Shown in pieces: positions 46,311 to 59,834 of a DNA stretch of 64,000 nucleotides. This DNA comes from Ulota crispa (Eukaryota; Streptophyta; Bryopsida; Orthotrichales; Orthotrichaceae). The notes under the pieces were generated by a model that made no database searches, had not been told where the DNA came from, and saw nothing but the letters and a program-made list of their open reading frames with translations. Position 1 is the stretch's first letter; every line of letters starts with the position of its first letter. The stretch covers positions 32,450,002 to 32,514,001 of the forward strand of contig OY987242.1 in assembly GCA_963920765.1 (NCBI GenBank), in the 5' to 3' direction. The position numbers and the translations under genes are program-made.

Positions 46311-47537
46311 TAAAAAGTGCTTGGGAAACCAAAAAAAATGAAGAGAAGGTTTCCATATTTTGTACAATTTTGCCTGCCAAATTGGGCTGATGTATTTTTT
46401 ACCTTCAAGTTTTGGAGCTCTATTTAATTTTTTGGATACCAAACCTTTCATAAGGTGTTGTGGTGTAAGTATTTCCAATTGAACCAAGACTTGGAACTAT
46501 AAGTCTTGATTTTAAGGCTCAAAACTAATCCATTTCTTTTCTTTCTAGTAGTGCAACTTGGGACTTGAGGCTTTGGAGTAGCTTGGGACATGGTGTACAC
46601 TACACCTGAATCCTTTTGCATGTTACAGTCCATTTTTGGATGACCAACATATTGCATTGTTTTTCTCAATGATGCTCTTCTCATTCATGAAGATCTTCTT
46701 TAGTCTTGCGGTAGTTGGGTAATGTTTGGATGGTGCAGATTACCAAAACTACATGTCATTAAATATTTTATAAATTGAAGGCAAGAGGTGAGTCAAGTCC
46801 AAAAACATATCTTTAGGAGCTCAAAAAGTAAGCTTTAATAAGGATGTCTACAAATGATTTTCTCTCAAATTAAGGAATGACAAATGTATTGTGGGTTTCT
46901 ATAATTGAAATTTGTTGCAGTTAGTTTACTCTACTACAAACCATGTCTAGGATATGAATGTATTGTCAAGTGAACTTTAAATTTGAAGATAATTATACTT
47001 TTTTTCAAAAAATAATCATTAAAGTGGAAAATTAATCTATACTAATGTAATTCAAAATTCAAAATTTACTTTTTTAGTTTAAAAAAAAAGTTCTAGCAAA
47101 AAGAAAACAATATCATAACTATAGTGGCATGTTTGGGCACATCATCAATCAAAGAAATGCTCTTCTTCTGTGTAATAGAATTGTAACCGTGTGATTTTAA
47201 GTAACGTAGTGTTAATCCAAAAAATCTTCAAAAGAAAATTAATTAAACCAAAAACTCCCCACTGAAATTTATTACATTACTGCCAAAAGAATTGTGAATA
47301 TTTGTTATAAAACAATAGCATTTTAATGTTGTGAAATACAATTTGTAAATCTTTTGATTAATTAAGTTAGCATTGTCTAATGTAACAATGATCATATGGA
47401 AAAGACATATGTTGATGTAATTTGCTGTCCATTTGACAACATCAATTATAAGCCTCCACTTCCTTAGTTGATAGGATTGTAAGTGCCAATTTGTAACACT
47501 ATCCGCGGGAATTTGGACCAGATGGGACGTTTAGGCC
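46311..47537. other. AT-rich spacer without recognised genes
   Basis: No coding exon or complete repeat was recognised. Confidence 0.4.
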
Positions 47538-48235
47538 TTAACTTTTAAACCTTTTTGAGGCGTAAACTCTTAAACTTTGTTGAGGCCATTTTGTGGATTT
47601 TGGATGATTGAATATTGTTGTGAACAATGGAATAACACTATTTCTCATTCAAGATTTTGTTGGGATATTGATAATGCAATTGAGAGCATGTGAATGGGTA
47701 GCTTTTGCATGCACAATGTTCACAAAAGAGTCCCACCTACCAATTAAGTAGTAAAGATGCACCACATTGTAGTGTATTTTAAGTTTTGAGGTTCTTTTTA
47801 TCAAAACTCGGTGTGAGCCATTAAAATTATGTGTTTTGAATTTGAGCACAATTAGCAATAGAAACTTTACCAAATCTAGTTTCTCCTATACTTTGAGTTC
47901 TTGAAAAAAATTTAAGTTTTGAGTTTTTTTATTGCTGTCACAAGTTAAATACCTATTACCATGGGATGGTTTACCTTATCTAATTTTAGTAATATGGTAA
48001 GAAAAAAAAACCTTTGGCTTAATTGAATACATTTTGTAAGTGATATGAATTTCTTTAGCATTCCATTCAAATAATCACATTAATTTCAAATTTTCACCAA
48101 AAATTATGAATTTCTTTTTGTCAAGTAGTATCTCATACCTTCTTCTACTAAAATCTTACGGTGCAAAAATAAAATCTAGAAGGTGACTATAATTTCATAA
48201 AAAATCTATGGTAGTAGGCAAGTCCTATAAGCAGG
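47538..48235. mobile_element. Decayed TTAA-type MITE (family G, copy G2)
   Basis: The interior aligns with G1 along most of its length (GCTTTTGCATGCACAATGTT, AAATCTAGTTTCTCCT). Its ends have diverged: the left is TTAACTTTTAAACC, and the right CCTATAAGCAGG stands where G1 has CCTTTAAGGGTTAA. Confidence 0.6.
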
Positions 48236-50421
48236 TTCATTCCTTCATTAGTCCTTGTGAAGCCTGGAATTAGGTAACTAGGGAATGGGTGTCGAAACCA
48301 AAGCGGGAAAAGGGAGTCAACCACGCGGGAAATTGTCGCGTAAGGATTCAAAATTATATTTCCCCCTTCACTTTGGATTTTCCAATGTTCTTTCAAATTT
48401 AGCAGAATGGCTCATTTTTATAAGCACTTTCAATAGGAAACTCTCAAATCTTTTGATATTTGTGTAGCATTTAGCAGAATTATATACCTTCTTAATGAAA
48501 ACACTTAAGGAATTTTCTGTTCTTTTCATTCAGTTAAAAGATTCTTACAAAAAAAGCTGAAGAATGAAAGACTTTGTATTTGGAAGATTGCATTTCCTGA
48601 CATTTGCAACTCCAGTCAGTTGCTTTGAATTATGGAACAAACTTAACATGACGCACATAACTTTGCGCTGTGTTTTCAATATCTTCCATGGTAGGGATCA
48701 GTGAAAATATTTTGGATGAAGTGGCCTTAGCTTTTTTTCTAACCAAAAAATGGTTTAACAAGGATGGCTTCATTTTTTTTTACAGATGTAAAGTTGGATG
48801 TTTTTAACTTTTCATCAAAGCTAAATCTCATGATGATTTTGTGAGAAAGGGTGAGGTGACATCAAATGGAACCTTGAAAACCGGGCTCCTACTCCCTAAC
48901 CCGTGTATAAAAGTTGGCTAAATATTTTACAAGAACAATTAGCCACACCTAAGCAATAATTAGCGCAAAATAATTTCACTGGTAGGGATTACTCTGCATG
49001 AAGATTAGATGTGGCGTCGAGAATGAGATATTGTTGCGGTCAGGGGCTCAGATGTTTTGGTATGCATAATCAATCAATCCATGGCACACAAATGACACAA
49101 TCCTTGTCGGTGGCAATTTTAAACGTATTCAGTGTGAGGACGTGCTTTTCTTATTTGTGGAAGCTTTTCACTCATCTTTGAAACATTGAGGTTTTTGTGA
49201 TGTGTTTGTTTTATTACAACTTTACTTGCTCGTTTATGTTCGGCTACTGTTGGAATGTATTAATCTTTCTGGTATGATATAGATCATGATGAGTTTGTGT
49301 GGTTGTTTTATCTTTTTCTTGGTAGATATGTTGGTTGGAACCTCCTATATGGACCAATCCCAAATGTCTCAAAGTAACTTAAATTCCTGTAAGCTTTTTC
49401 CAATGCTACTGCACAATTGAGATTGTGATGTTGTTATCTTATCAAGCATGCCGAAATAGAGAATCAACAACTTCTCTACGTAATGTTCCAATGATTTAGG
49501 GCTGCTGAGACGTATGAGCTAATGGATATTTATTTCATGTAAGTGCTGGTACATTATAAATTGTCTCACAGTTTTTTCAAGATAATGGTCACTAGTTCAT
49601 GACGTATACAACAATACAAGCTATGATGCTGTACAATCATGGGCTGTGTTTGTTGATATTATGACTATTTCTCCAAAGGTTGGAGAAATCGAAGATGCTG
49701 CATTGCTGTTTACAATTGCGGTGACTGTTGAGATTTTTTTATAAGAAGTTGCTTTCTGAAAAGCTTTGAAGTTGATTTTTCACGACACTCTTTAGTACCG
49801 TAAGATGTATCTACTTGTGTTATGAAGTAAATGCGATTGCTCTAGAATAGGACTAATCCATTTGTAGAGTCGGAACGTGGAGGATTGATGTTCTAGTTTT
49901 GCAAGATGCTTGGAAAGCATTGCTGTTATTTTTATATTTTTCTAGTTTTCTTTTTTGAAAGTTCTTAGTTATGCTTCATATTAAGAAGCAAAGCATCCGT
50001 TGATGTTTGTTGGAAACAACACAGGTGTGACTGCGATGAGGCATTTGAACAACAACTTGTGCTACTTACATGACTCCAGTTCTCTAATCAAGTGCAGACA
50101 TTGTAGAACTTGCATTACGTGTCATTTTCTTTAGGAACACTTTGTGTGCCATGGACCAAAGTTGTTGTCGCAGTAGGTCTTTAAAAGCATCTTTAACAAA
50201 GCAAACTCTTGATGACGATTGAAATTTTCTGCTGCAAAAAGGAAACAATGAGCTAAATTCCCATGTAGGCACAAGAAGTGGCTAAATGCAGAGATACTAT
50301 GATTCACTTTGCCTTGCATTTGGCAAATTTTTGTTGAAGACAGCTAGCAAGAGCTAGGAGAGGTGAACGAACAGCTTCACAACATGTGAGGTGGGTTTTT
50401 TCATTTGAAGGACACTTCTGA
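48236..50421. other. Spacer without recognised genes
   Basis: Less AT-rich than neighbouring spacers but with no frame, domain or splice chain I can support. It may hold a long-decayed gene or untranslated sequence. Confidence 0.35.
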
Positions 50422-50501
50422 TTAACCCTTTAACGACCGTGCGACCATCAGATGGTCAATTTGTAGTGTATTTCACATACATGTGGTCGTTAAAGGGTTA
50501 A
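50422..50501. mobile_element. 80-bp minimal TTAA-bounded element (copy J)
   Basis: TTAACCCTTTAACGACC and GGTCGTTAAAGGGTTAA are perfect inverses (17 bp including TTAA) around only 46 bp. The ends match the right end of the element at 979-1390. Confidence 0.85.
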
Positions 50502-52184
50502 CTCAATGTTGTGGTAATATGCATTGGAAGTATATAATAATTGAAGATAGTCATTCTGTACATTAAGAAAAGAATTAGCATTATACTAGAAGCACACTAA
50601 GATAAGTTCTGTTCTCCTAAGAGTGTCATTCTTGGAGTCATTCTTGGAGTTAGCTTGTCTTGCGGTTCATTTTCAACTTTGTTGATTAGCATTAACCCCA
50701 TAGAGTCTACTTGTGTTCTAAAATCGTGTGGTAATTAAGAGTGATGAGTGTCTCAAGCACTCTTCCAACGCATGAAATCATTCAGCAGCTACTTCCAAAG
50801 GCCTCACAATTCATAAATTGTTGTTTATAAAAATTGTACTCCATATGAACAGTAGCAAAAGCATGATTTGATTGTTCTAGATTTTGTTTTTTTTGAAAGG
50901 ATGCGGTTTAGTACGCAATTTGGATGATGCATTTGCAAATGCTGATATCAATGTAGTCTAAATACAATGAGTGATATCTAAGAGTTCCAAGGCTTGCATG
51001 GCCATATCCTTCACTTGGTGCATTATTATCTTGCCGCTCCTTGTAGTTGCTTCGGGTACAATGATGTGACTAAGTAAATTGTGTATCTTGGTGTTGCCAA
51101 TTTTTTTCTTTAATGCAGACCCTAATGCATTGGCCTAGGCAATAATATATAATGTTGCAGGTCCGCCTAAGCATATTGTGGGAGCCATGGCCGCTAATAT
51201 ACCGGATGATTAAGGGTCACAACAGTTAGACTAAGTTTACGGCCTAGGAATGTCACGCTATGGCAGAGGTTGCTTAAACCCTCCATATTAGTTGGGACTT
51301 CACCATTGGGCTCATTTTTTTCACCTTCTTTGCTATCTCAGTATGCCAATTAGCCTCTTTAGGTTTTGAATTTTCAAATTCCCATTGCTTAGTATTATCA
51401 AATCTTGTGTATAAGAAGAAGTGACAAAAGGGCTGTCTCCATTTGTCCATTACGTCAAAGAAATATTGAGGCAAGCATTCTAGCACATTATTTGCTAGTC
51501 TACCAATTGCAATTTGCTGCTAGCTTTTTTCACAATCTAATTTCCATTTCTAGCATAAAAGTAGCTATCTTTTTTGTAACTGTTAATTATTTGATGCCAT
51601 TATGTTTTGCAGGAGGGTTCATCTCAAAGGATTAGAAGATGTAGAGCTCTCATCACAAAGTTGGACACTTGGACCCATTTGCAAGCATACATGATCATTC
51701 AATACAATCCTTAGGAGTATTGAGTACGTTTATAAAGAAATCTTTTTTGGCATCAATCCATACAAATACCTTGTGCATTGTTAGGTTGGGTATTTGATTC
51801 CAATGCCCTCATGAGACATAACTTTGCCAATATCCTTGCTCAATTTGGCCATCTATTAAGACTTGATGGAATAGAGTTCAATCTAAGCTTTAAAGTGTTA
51901 CAGGAGCTGTGAGGGTTTTGTGAATTAAAAGCAACAAGGTGAAAGTACTTACAATGGGATTTTTGACTTGTGATTGTAAAGCAAATCAAGAGAAAACGAT
52001 GTTTTATAGTAGAATGAAATGGAGTTGAAAGTGTTGGTGTGCATACTAGCAAGAACTTGGTAAAATAAATGTCTCATAAGGGACCTGAACAAAACCTCAG
52101 CTGTCTTTGGCGGTGAGAGGAGAGGGTGGAGATGAGCTCTAATTCAATGTTTCTAGCAATGGAGCAATGAGGAAATGAAACAAA
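50502..52184. other. Spacer without recognised genes
   Basis: The minus strand at 51274-51486 is open for 70 codons and looks somewhat protein-like, but belongs to no family I recognise. Otherwise nothing seen. Confidence 0.35.
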
Positions 52185-52416
52185 TTAACCCATAACAACC
52201 ATAGGGCATAGTATATACGCTGAAGTATAATTGTCATTTGCTACCAATAAGAAATTGTAATTTGGTATCTCAAGTAGCTCACTAGAACCGCATTGATCTA
52301 TTCTCCAACTTCTTTGTTAATCTCAAATGTAGTAGAGGTGTGGATCCATTCCAAATACAAAAAAATACCCTGTATTGTAATGGTTGCAAAGGGCCTTTCA
52401 GTCATTTAAGGGTTAA
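52185..52416. mobile_element. TTAA-bounded piggyBac-like MITE (family A, copy A3)
   Basis: Starts TTAACCCATAACAACC and ends CATTTAAGGGTTAA. The interior matches 3470-3668 (CATTTGCTACCAATAAG, GGTGTGGATCCATTCC). Confidence 0.8.
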
Positions 52417-53244
52417 AGTAGTGCCTGAATCCCAAAGATGCACCAATTTTGAACCCCCGTAGCAAGCAAGCTCATATTTTTGGCCCGTGATGATTTTAGT
52501 CCTAAGTTTTTCAAAAATGGCCAAAAATACATGCCCATAGATATACAGCAGTTTTATTACATCCGAGACAAAGCAACTCATATTTTCCAAAATAGGGAGT
52601 TTGCCACTTTAAGTTTCTTTGAAATCTTTTGCAGTCTTTTGTGAGAAAAAAATGTGCCTACAAATAATGATACACAAGTTACTTCACTTAGTGCAAGATT
52701 TTGGACAGTGTAAGACCCCTTTGCAATAATTTGGGTAAATTTTGCTTAACTATTTTGAAAATGTGGCATGATTTTTGTCCTTATTCTCCAAGTAGGGGTT
52801 TGATCACAACTTTTCATTGATTCTCTAGTTGCAATTTGGTGGTGGAACCTCTATCAATGCTGCATCCTTCAAACACTCTCTAGTCTCTAGTTGGGATACG
52901 TACTTGCAAAATCTTCTTGAAATGTTGGCTACTTGAGTCCCACTATTTGATATAGTATTCAAATACTATAATCCACTAAAAATTGAATGACCGTAGCTAT
53001 TGTGAACTACTTTAGACACCTTGCAAATTCCCCTATTTCTTGAATTAATGTGGGGTAACATTATTAGTAATTGGAATAACCTGTGCAGCAAATAAATGGA
53101 AGAGATCAATATGTGGTCGTTTTGGTATGAGGGGAGATGTTAGCAAAGTGAGCGTAAGAGATTACTTAGGGACATTGAAGTTGTTAATAGGGAGGTGATG
53201 CTAGGAAAGTGAATGTAGTCCAAAGGCGCAGATAGAGTCATCCC
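52417..53244. other. Spacer without recognised genes
   Basis: Nothing coding or repeat-paired was seen. Confidence 0.4.
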
Positions 53245-54780
53245 TTAATCCTTAAAGGCCCAACTGTCCCCTTGGGGGACAAATGGATTTCAGGCATGTA
53301 CAGCCGGGTAGCGCCTGTTTACAAATGGCTGATTTGAGCTAGTCACCTTTTTTTGTTAAAACATGGAGTATAATTGGTCTATTTTGGTGAGAAAAATTAT
53401 CATTGCATCTTTATGCAATAAAAAAGCAAGTATACCAAATTTCACTTCCTAAAATCAAAACTCCATTTTTGGTGAATTTTTTTGTAAGAAATTCATGGTT
53501 TTACATGATAATTTATTGAAAAAAATATTGGTGATGAATTTTTGAGATTTGATTCCATGGATATGTAAGAAACATCCATATGCACATCTTCCATGCTAAA
53601 AAATGCCCCTTTAAGTAACAAAAACTTTACCAACAAAAGATTCAATGAAACTTGTGATAGGCCCAAAATTTGGTCATGATCACCCTAACATTAAAATCTC
53701 TATAGGGGTGATTGCAAGAAACTCTTGTACTACATTTTGTCCCCTCCCCCCTGGGCGGGAGGTAATGGGCTTGTGTCTTTTGCATAACAGGTTCTTTTGA
53801 TCTAAAATTTCAAAGTAAGGTGAACATCAAAGTTACTCACGTTTAGTAAATTTTTGGTGTTTTTTAAAATTGTTTTACTATTTTTAAACATCCCCCAAAT
53901 AGGTGTCTACCTTGGCTATTTTGGAGGTTGTACTACATTGGGTCTAAAAAAGCAAAATTGCTGCCACAAATCAGGGTAGTGGTTTAGGAAGCATCATTAC
54001 ACAGATCTATAGACCACTTTTACAAAACTCAAGATTCTCTACCCTTCACACTATCTCAAAGTGGACATCCTATCTCCCTGCATTGGTGAAAGAAAAAAAC
54101 TTCCTCCAAAAAGCACTTGCACCAATTCAAGCTAATTGAAGAGATCAAAAATGGCCATTTTTTGTTTTAGTTTTTAAAGTTTTTTTGTAACTACAAAAAT
54201 TAAAAATATGGCAGCCTAGAAATTTTGGTAATTTCTGCTCCGTAGTACTCCCCTCCATTTACTGGCACTACGTAGTACCACTAACCACTAACATCATCTG
54301 AGGATGTGATTTTTTTTCATCCATTCTTTGAATTGCCAATATTGATAGTTGGCCTTCCTAAATGACATGCCACGTGCCTTGTTCCCAATAGATTTGGGAT
54401 GGGAGGAACGATTCAGATTTCCAATGCTAGGATGTTGTGTAGTACTTGCAATACTGGTAGCACTGCCAGTATTACACCCAAAAAGAGGCATTTTGAGACA
54501 AAACCGCAAAGTGTTTCTTGCAACTACCCATAGAAGGAATCTTTGAAACTTTTTGGAAATATTTATTTGAAAGAAAGATGTGCGTATGGATGTCTCCTAC
54601 ATATCCATGCAATCAAATCTCAAAAATTCATCACCAATGTTTTTTAATCGACTTTCTTGTAAAACCATGATTTTGACACAAAATAATTTACCAAAAATAG
54701 GATTTTGATTTTTGGTAACTAAAATTTGGTATGCTTGAAGAGGATTGCATGAGGATCACATACCAAAATGTGAGAATAAA
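53245..54780. mobile_element. Large foldback, diverged TTAA-type (family H-like)
   Basis: The left end TTAATCCTTAAAGGCCC and GATTTCAGGCATGTAC match H1. Arms at about 53400-53600 and 54576-54770 are inverted copies (ATGAATTTTTGAGATTTGAT versus ATCAAATCTCAAAAATTCAT). The right terminus was not located, so the end coordinate is approximate. Confidence 0.55.
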
Positions 54781-55780
54781 ATTCCCGATATATTATTTCA
54801 CTATGCAAACTTCTTTGAATCCCATAAGAAAGACTTACATACTCTTTCTTTAGGGTGCTATACATTAATTTTGCAAAAAAACATGAAATCAAAATATTTT
54901 AATATTTTAATATTTTAATAATGCAACAAATCAAAATTGAAAAAAATAGCAATTTTATAATCTTACTTTCTTCATTAGACTCAAAGAAACACCATTCTTC
55001 ATCAAAACTTGCTTGTTGTTGTTGTTTGCAAAATACAAATGACACATCTACAAAAGATTTTTATGCACATTTACTTTAACTCCTAAATTAAAGCTAATGA
55101 TCATCATGCAATTAAGAATCAATCAGAACTTCATCAAAAACTCAATATCATTATTCCAAATTTGTGTCAAAAATTAGATTTTAGCACACATTCAATAAAA
55201 AGAACTACACAAAAGTTGAGTTAATAATCACCAAGATGTGAACTTTTTAAGTTGGTGCTTTGATATTGCTCTTACAATGGCATTTTTGTACTTGAAGATT
55301 TACCAAAAACTCCTTCAAGCTTGGAATCCAATGTGCTTGGTGTTATTAGAAAGCTACTAGCACAACGAAAAAAAATAGGCAAAAAGAAAAGAAAAAAAGA
55401 GGACAATTGAACACATGTGAAGGAAAAAAAAAAAAAAAAAAAAAAAGTTTGGAAGTGATTTTCAATCCAAAAAAATCTTTGACATGGCTTTACCATGCAA
55501 ATGAGAGGAAACAAAAATAGCCATCCATGCTTTTTTGTCCTTAGATGCCAAGGTTCAACAATGACAACTACATCTCCACCCTGCAAATTACTAACTCCAA
55601 TCTCAATTAAGGGTTCATGCTGATTTTAAAAGTACAATCCAAATTTAGGGTTGATTGCCTTCATAACAATAAAAATTATTTTCTTGGCAAATTTAATATT
55701 ACCAATATGCTCAAAACACATCTTTATTTAAAATGGATTATTTACATATCATACTTCAAATTAAAAAACATTGGAAATAT
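54781..55780. other. AT-rich spacer without recognised genes
   Basis: Contains a 20-plus base A run near 55425-55446. No coding signal seen. Confidence 0.4.
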
Positions 55781-55781
55781 A

Positions 55782-55823
55782 TATATGCATATACATATAC
55801 ATATACATATATGTATATGTATG

Positions 55824-55859
<36 letters not shown>

Positions 55860-56076
55860 TGTATGTATGTATGTATGTATGTATGTATGTATGTATGTAT
55901 GTATGTATGTATGTATGTATGTATGTATGTATGTATGTATGTATGTATGTATGTATGTATGTATGTATGTATGTATGTATGTATGTATGTATGTATGTAT
56001 GTATGTATGTATGTATGTATGTATGTATGTATGTATGTATGTATGTATGTATGTATGTATGTATGTATGTATGTAT
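55782..56076. repeat. Long ATGT/TATG microsatellite
   Basis: An imperfect TATA/CATA start (to about 55830) passes into about 61 uninterrupted ATGT units (about 55831-56076). The all-frame Tyr/Met/Cys/Val reading frames here come from the repeat. Confidence 0.95.
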
Positions 56077-56261
56077 CATTTTATTTTAAAATTCTAGTGT
56101 TCCAATGCACTAAATATTTCTAGAAAAAAAATTACATTCTTTTGGTTTTTTTTCTTCAAAAATAATTATTATTTTTGAAAAAATTAACATATTTTGGGAA
56201 TAGAATTCTCTTCAACTTTCAAAAGCTTTAATCATAGCTTTCAAATTAGAATTGTTATTAC

Positions 56262-56309
<48 letters not shown>
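56262..56309. repeat. ATT trinucleotide microsatellite
   Basis: About 16 pure ATT units. Confidence 0.9.
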
Positions 56310-58790
56310 CATTTTAATAAAATTTAACCTTTGGATTTTTTGAGTTAATTAAAAAGCTAAAAATGCAATATTGATTAAATTGAAAAAACTCAAATTTTGG
56401 AACTATTGGATTTTTAGATCTTAAATTCTTTTTTACAAATACCCATTCAAAGATGTAAAATCTATAAACATGAGAATTTTTTTTGGGTCCAAATTGAAGA
56501 ATATTGTGTTCAAGATGATTAGGCTTAAAAATACATGTTAAACATAGCCAAAGTGAACTCATAGTGATTTTGTAGTCTTTGTGCATTTTAATGTAGTAAT
56601 TACAATTATTCAATAGCAAAGGAATTTAAGCTAATAAAATAGCATTTGAATTCAAAAAAATAATTTTGAATCTGATCACAATATATGCTACCTTTGGCAT
56701 ATCTCTAGTAGGCTTTTTACCTGTTGTGGCATCAAATCTATTTTATTTCATAATTTTCTAAAGAATTAGAAGAAAATAAAACATACTTAAATAAACCAAT
56801 TTTTTTATTTAATTTTGGACTAATATAATATTTTGCTCTTGGAACTTATATGAACTTCATCTTTTAATGAAGAAGCGTCTTAATTTACTTTTATTATATT
56901 TGTATTTTTTGAAAATTATAGACTTTTATTACGATTTAGAGATACAAGGCCATTTTTGATGTTTTGAGAAAATTAGGAAAATGTAAAAAATCAGATTTGT
57001 TAAATAACAAAAGATACTAAAAGAATTGTAAATATGATTCACAAAGAAGAACACAAATTGCCTTGTACAGTTGATGGGTTAATTCTTTCAATGTAAGTGG
57101 ATTAATTTAAAAATACTATGAAAAGAAGGATTTTTCTAGATTGCCTTAAATAATTTGTAAGACTAGTTTAACTTTAAATTTACAATTAATAGCATTATCT
57201 ATTAACTTAACTTTTTACATAATCAAATATTGTTTATACCGGTTACATTACATTTACACTTGGTGAATTTCCAACATACAAAAAATTCTATGTGAAATTT
57301 AAATTAGTGTTGTAAACTTCAAGTCTTTACTGTTTTAATATTTAAATAAATAAAAATTATAATATTATTTCATTGTTCTGCTCTTGATGTTCAACAATAG
57401 AAACAATTTATAATGGTAAAGTTTTTTTTATGGAAAAGGCCAAACTAAGATAAATAAAGTAGAATAACAAACTTATTTGCTTTTTGTATCAACAATAATT
57501 TTTGTTAAAAAAATTTGGTGTTTAGATGTAATTAAAGCATTGCTAGTTGTAGCTTAGTTGTTTACATGGTTGTATATTTATAACTATTCACACACAATTG
57601 TAAAACAATTATAATACAATTACAATCAATGATACTGCAATTGCATTGCAGTCATCATTAGTAATATTTGTGGTGCTTGTCATTGCAAACAATACTTTTT
57701 ACCAATAGCACCTCATACTTGCAAAAAGGAGAAGTTGGAAATGGTTATTCATTCAAATATTACATCTTTTAAAGAACTTCTGAAAAAGAACATACAATAG
57801 AGATGTTGTTGATGTAATTAACATTAAGAACATGCATTGCTTGTTAACTTGTGGAGAATCTTGAAAAAAAAATTTGCCATTCAAAGATGAAAGCATTTGG
57901 AAATTACTTTTATGCAAATAATTCATCACTTGTACATTTGCAAACATATAATGATTGATTTGGTATTTGAAATATGCATTAGAGATGCTAAGGACATAAT
58001 GATAGTTTATGTGAAATAATTACAAAAAATGTTGAAATTATATTACAATCATCTTCAAACTTTAGTCAACAAAATTTATGCTGATAAACCAAAAAAAAAA
58101 AAGCGGCTGCATCTTTGTGCACAATAAAGACAATTGCTAAACTTTGAATTCAAAGTTTTTGTTACAAAATTGCCATTATGTTCAAGTTGTTTTTCTACTC
58201 AACCCAAATCATGCAATTATCTTAAATGTTCAAATTAGAGCAAATGCAAAAAAAAAATTATACAAAAAAATATGTACAAAGAATGTAATGGTGTATACTT
58301 TGAATATTTTATTACAACTAGGGTGCAATTCAGTAGATTGGTTGTGCTAAAACAATTTCCAAAATTGTCATTAAAAACTTTCCTAAATTAAGGAAATTAA
58401 ATTATTTATAAAAAATAAGTTATTAGCATGCGCAAATATAGTTTGTATAAAAATTTCCAAGTAAATAATCCAAGAAATTTCTAAGTGAGGTTTTTTATGT
58501 GAAAGGTGAGAATCATTTATTGTTATGCAACTAAAGTCACTTGTGTCACTTGTATGAGGATTGTTTTGTGAATATTAGGAACAGAAGATTAAGAAATTAA
58601 TAAAATAATATTTACTTCCAAGTCAATTAGACATAAAGACTCTTATTCTTTAAACTATATCTCTTGGGTAGGTCAATTAGACAAAATTCCCTAGTTACCA
58701 AGTCAAATAGACTTGGTAAATTTAAATCATTAAGTCAATCACAAAATTAAAATCTAAGCTATAAACAAATGATAAAGGTATTAACCCCTG
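56310..58790. other. Very AT-rich DNA without recognised genes
   Basis: No coding frame, splice chain or paired terminal repeat was identified. Confidence 0.4.
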
Positions 58791-59435
58791 AATGCTCAAG
58801 CCCTATCTGAGCTTCTTGGACTTTCCATGAAATTAAACAATCAATCAACCTTTTCATAAATTCCATCAAGTTTTTTTCAATTGTTACTATACAAATTTAA
58901 ACTAAACATGTTAGCGATTACATGAAAAAAGAAAACACAACAACATCACTTATAGTTTGAAAGATTATAATGTTTGAACATGAGGGTGTTAAAATTGCAA
59001 AAATGACTTAAAGTCTTCTAATCCTCATTTTACATGTCAAATCTAAAAAGTTGGTCACCAAAAAATATGAGGTTTTAAGGTCATTACATGTCTAATTCTA
59101 ATCAATTTACGGTTTTAAAAATCTACTCCTACTTTTTTTTTTTAAAATGGATTTCTAATGTGAATTTTTCTCCAAGTTCTAGTGTATTTAAGGCTCATTT
59201 TCAAGATCTTCCAACACAAGAAAACTCAAGATTGCTATGGACACCCTTGTACAAAATCTTGAGTAGAAAAATCATAAACTTTCATTTTCAAAATCAGATT
59301 TTTGGTGTTGAAAGTAGACTTCAAAACAAACTTATATTGAAGAAGAAAATTGAAAATAATGATTTGGTAAGGTTTTATTCATCTTCAAAGTTTTGTAACA
59401 ACCCAAATCTGGTCAATTAGGCATTTAGGGGCTAA
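58791..59435. mobile_element. TTAA-type piggyBac-like MITE (family E-like, copy I)
   Basis: Starts TTAACCCCTGAATGCTC and ends GCATTTAGGGGCTAA (one change from TTAA). The terminal sequence CCCCTAAATGCC..AATTGACC resembles family E ends. Confidence 0.65.
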
Positions 59436-59834
59436 GAATTAGCACTTCTCCAAAGCAAACCTTCCAATAATTTTGTTATTTTTCCTTCACAGACTGGTCT
59501 TAATCCTTTGCCATTTGCTCAATGTTTCTTCTATTGCAATTATCACACTTACATATTAGCACAATCTACAAGGACTATTACTTGTTTATTTTAAAATAAA
59601 AAAATAGAAAAATATTTACAAAAAAATGTAATTAAAAAGTGATATGTCCTAAAGTGACCAATCTTACAAAAATGAACTCTCATACTTCTTTTTTCAATTA
59701 TTATAAGCTAGATTTTGTCTTTTTCTACAAAACCCAAGAAACACTAGTATAGGGATTCTTTTAAGGGAAATGGTGGAAACAGTCTATCATTTTGTGACTA
59801 AAGTCACTTTCAAATAGAATTTGGTTTAAAAGGT

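Noticed and set aside
51274-51486. 70-codon minus-strand frame
   Set aside because: Somewhat protein-like composition but no known motif or exon chain.
55617-56123. Open frames of repeated Met-Tyr-Val-Cys or Thr-Tyr-Ile-His
   Set aside because: Products of the ATGT microsatellite, not genes.
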